From Zygnema cylindricum (taxonomy: Eukaryota > Streptophyta > Zygnematophyceae > Zygnematales > Zygnemataceae), in contig JBBHKE010001330.1 in NCBI GenBank assembly GCA_037447655.1, forward strand, positions 1 to 19,275: DNA of 19,275 nt, read 5' to 3'. The first letter of the stretch is position 1. Each line of letters begins with the position of its first letter. A program made the position numbers and the translations under genes. The notes beneath the pieces were generated by a model. The model searched no databases. It was not told the origin of the DNA and saw nothing but the letters and a program-made list of their open reading frames with translations. Of the stretch, positions 17,531-19,275 are shown piece by piece.

Positions 17531-17590
17531 TGCAATCCAAAATTGGAAGCAACCCACTTATGCAATCTAAAATTAGAAGCAACCCACTTA
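17531..17590 (+). repeat. 30-bp tandem duplication in Element 2 RT-RNase H connection
   Basis: Units 17531-17560 and 17561-17590 share TGCAATC, AAAATT and GAAGCAACCCACTTA and differ at two bases. Element 1 carries a single copy near 10230-10260. Confidence 0.9.
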
Positions 17591-17650
17591 TGTCACAGAA
17601 GTTAGATTATTTTTGGGATAAGCCACTTATTACAAGAAATTTATAAGAAA

Positions 17651-18370
17651 CTTAACAATGATCGTGACACCTTTGATAAATTTACTTCGGGAGAAGGAGA
17701 CGTTTATGTGGGGAGCTGATCAATAGAGAGCTTTCGAGGAACTAAAAGGCAATTTCACCTTTGCCCCTACACTGGTGTATCCTGATCCTACAGGGGAATT
17801 TGTAGTTCAGATCACTACTAATGCATTTGATCTGATAAAGGTCTAGGTGCAATCATAAGTCAAAAAGTCGGCAAACATTTTCATCCTATTGCTTTTGAGT
17901 CTAGGAAATTGAATGATGCTGAAAAAAACTATCCAGCACAGGAAAAGAAATTACTTGCAATTGTTCATGCATTGGTGAAATGGCGTTGTTATTTGCATAA
18001 TAAAGGATTTACAATTCACTGTGATAATAAACCAGTCTCCTATCTAGAAAGATTAAGAGATGCACAGATTATGACAGGAAGACAGGATAGGTGGATGCAT
18101 AAATTGGCATATTTCAAATTTAATGTCAAACATATTCCTGGAAAATCAAATGTAGTCGCAGATCCTTTAAGTAGATGTTTTGAAATAAATGTGATAATTT
18201 TGGATGAATCTTTTTTAGATGCTGTTAGAAATGGTTATGATAAAGATGCTTATTTTGTTGTGATTTGTAAGAATATTTCGGGAGGGAATTCTGACCTATT
18301 GAATGAGAGGCATGTCAAAAACTTTAGAATAGAAGATGGTTTACTGTGTTTGCGAATAGGGGATAGATGA
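17651..18370 (+). pseudogene. RNase H-like domain and connection of Element 2
   Basis: Reads AFEELKGNFTFAPTLVYPDP and FVVQITTNA, then a 4-base insertion relative to Element 1 (TTGA at about 17825) that shifts the frame. It continues LGAIISQKVGKHFHPIAFES and, in the clean 17909-18370 segment, MNDAEKNYPAQEKKLLAIVH, FTIHCDNKPVSYLERL, RQDRWMHKLAYFKF and KHIPGKSNVVADPLSRCF. The HxPGKxNxVADxLSR end is intact here, unlike Element 1. After it comes the usual linker toward integrase, ending with RIEDGLLCLRIGDR before a stop. Confidence 0.88.
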
Positions 18371-18921
18371 TGCATTCTTGAAATGGGTGACTTAAGAAAA
18401 CAACTTTTACAGAAAGCCCACGAGCATTTATGACATCTAGGTCGAGATAAAACTCTTAGTCGGTTGAAGAGTAGATTGTTTTGGCTCGGGATGGCAAAAG
18501 AGGTGTCGAAAACAGGTGGAAAGTTGTGTCCCTTGCCAACAAAGTAAACCTAGTAACCAGAAACCTAGAGGTCTCTAAAAACCATTAGACATCCCTAAAA
18601 TACCATGGGAATCTGTCACTATTGATTTTATTGTCAAGTTGCCTACTACATCTACAATAAATGGCAAAATCATGGTCGTAGTCCATAGGTTCAATAAAAT
18701 GGCAATCTTTATCCCTAGCATAACTACTCATTCAGTTGTAGATACTGCAAAGTTATGTTTTGACAATACTGTCAGATATCATGGAGTTCCCCTGTCTATA
18801 GTGAGTGATAGAGATTCTAAATTTATGTTTGCATTTTGGAAAGAATTGCAATAAAGTTTAGGCACTGAATTAAAAATGAGTACCTCTTATCATCCTCCGA
18901 TAGATGGACAGACAGAAAGGA
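18371..18921 (+). pseudogene. Integrase of Element 2, truncated after the catalytic core
   Basis: Zinc-binding half: KAHEHL*HLGRDKTLSRLKS then FWLGMAKEV, with a stop beside the histidines; a frame change precedes CVPCQQSKPSNQKP. Core: IDFIVKLPTTST (first Asp), MVVVHRFNKMAIFIPS, LSIVSDRDSKFMFAFWKELQ (second Asp), a stop, then MSTSYHPPIDGQTERMN with the catalytic Glu at 18915-18917. Directly after, integrase sequence stops and LTR sequence begins. The GPY/F module and chromodomain present in Element 1 are lost. All three D,D,E positions survive at residue level, but stops disable the protein. Confidence 0.88.
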
Positions 18922-19275
18922 TGAATATCGATTGGTGTGTTTTGGCGACAGCGCAAGTTCAAAATAGTGAGTGGGTGTTCATTGTAATTGGTTAAGGGTC
19001 CAACTAGCCGCGAAATCTAGGCGCATGTTTAAAAAGTACCAAATGAATCAATATTTTGTTTGGTACGCTCGATGGTTTGTTTCGTACAATTTTTAGTACA
19101 AAATGTCACTTTTACTTTATGGAATTACGTTGGTAGTTTCGCGTCTGAAATTTGCGACGCACGTTCCTGCGAAGTCGCGTTTCATTTGGCGCGCACTTTT
19201 GCACGTAAATGTTACTTAGGGAAATATAGCGTTTGATTGGTTAGTAAATCCTACGTAGTAAGAGATTTCTCACGT
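18922..19275 (+). repeat. 3' LTR fragment of Element 2, runs off the window
   Basis: From about 18922 the sequence aligns with 13081 onward in the 5' LTR (CGATTGGTGT at 18929 corresponds to 13088). The fragment thus starts about 120-128 bp inside the LTR. Identity to the 5' LTR is about 85% by eye. The window ends about 475 bp into the LTR equivalent, so the TATA region, R, U5 and target duplication are beyond the edge. Assignment to Element 2 is by position and orientation. Confidence 0.85.

Larger units (their letters stand above)
16815..17650 (+). pseudogene. Reverse transcriptase of Element 2, catalytic segment deleted
   Basis: N-terminal remnants (DLIFEFGDVFPSDLLS at about 16890) are followed by a 40-bp duplication and frame change. 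The core at 17197-17460 reads [47 protein letters not shown] and [16 protein letters not shown]. Just after MNQT (about 17465) the sequence jumps to the equivalent of Element 1 position 10321, removing about 160 bp that include the FIDD catalytic aspartates. A 30-bp duplication follows. The RT is therefore dead beyond point mutations. Confidence 0.9.
12960..19275 (+). mobile_element. Element 2: degraded Ty3/Gypsy chromovirus, 3' part cut by window edge
   Basis: Plus-strand LTR retrotransposon: 5' LTR (12960-13935), primer-binding site, about 760-bp leader, gag (14719-about 16060), protease, RT, RNase H and integrase remains, then an LTR fragment from about 18922 to the window end. It belongs to the same family as Element 1 (near-identical motifs, about 88% DNA similarity by eye in the RT core) but lies in opposite orientation, the 5' ends being about 160 bp apart. 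Lesions include an approximately 160-bp deletion of the RT catalytic box, three tandem duplications, many stops and a 3' deletion removing the integrase C-terminus, chromodomain, polypurine tract and first part of the LTR. The candidate left target duplication is CTCAC (12955-12959); the right copy is outside the window. Confidence 0.92.

Noticed and set aside
7151-19275. A single large inverted duplication rather than two insertions
   Set aside because: The two arms have different deletions and tandem duplications, and each has its own LTR termini and flanks; the LINE frame continues between them, so two separate insertions explain the data better.
1-19275. tRNA, rRNA or riboswitch genes
   Set aside because: No A-box/B-box pairs with cloverleaf potential, no rRNA core motifs and no riboswitch-like conserved cores were seen; the tRNA-like words are primer-binding sites.

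Overview
The window is a stretch of decayed transposable elements from a eukaryotic nuclear genome. It holds no intact protein gene, no RNA gene and no CRISPR array that I can support. The organism cannot be fixed from the sequence. A chromodomain-bearing Ty3/Gypsy family primed by an initiator-Met-type tRNA, piggyBac remains and a non-LTR retroelement of a type I associate with algae and early-diverging lineages fit a streptophyte or other alga, or another lineage with a large repeat-rich genome. That is inference, not identification.

Left part (1-5336). Positions 1 to about 3840 carry no recognisable protein. They are unusually rich in the palindromic word GTAC (about 46 by eye, against about 9 in the next 3.3 kb). 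They contain a 57-bp near-perfect palindrome (3224-3280), an inverted pair of about 73-bp repeats (3016-3088 and 3729-3802) and a 21-bp unit repeated four times (3502-3585). Two small hairpins follow. From about 4090 to 5190 there is a degenerate head-to-tail satellite of about six units averaging about 176 bp.

Middle (5337-7150 and 12805-12959). A minus-strand piggyBac-type transposase pseudogene (about 6690-5337) keeps its three aspartate motif positions and its C-terminal cysteine-rich domain but is broken by stops and frameshifts. Next to it on the plus strand lies the C-terminal part of a non-LTR (LINE-like) reverse-transcriptase protein, split into 6790-7150 and 12805-12959.

Right part (7151-19275). 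Two old copies of one Ty3/Gypsy chromovirus family sit head to head, both inside that LINE remnant. Element 1 (minus, 7151-12799) has a 961-bp 3' LTR, polypurine tract, degraded pol ending in a chromodomain-like tail, primer-binding site and an incomplete 5' LTR; it has lost gag. It is flanked by CTTCT on both sides, and the LINE reading frame stays open across the two flanks when the element and one CTTCT copy are disregarded. Element 2 (plus, 12960 to beyond 19275) has a 976-bp 5' LTR, primer-binding site, long leader and degraded gag and pol. It has lost the RT catalytic segment and, just past the integrase catalytic Glu, everything up to the middle of its 3' LTR.

The apparent order of events is LINE first, then the two Gypsy insertions, then small deletions and short tandem duplications. 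LTR identity estimated by eye is about 85-87%, so the insertions are old. I did not find a convincing new functional system; the most interesting items are the nested insertion history, the palindrome, the satellite, the GTAC-rich block and the repeated short tandem duplications.
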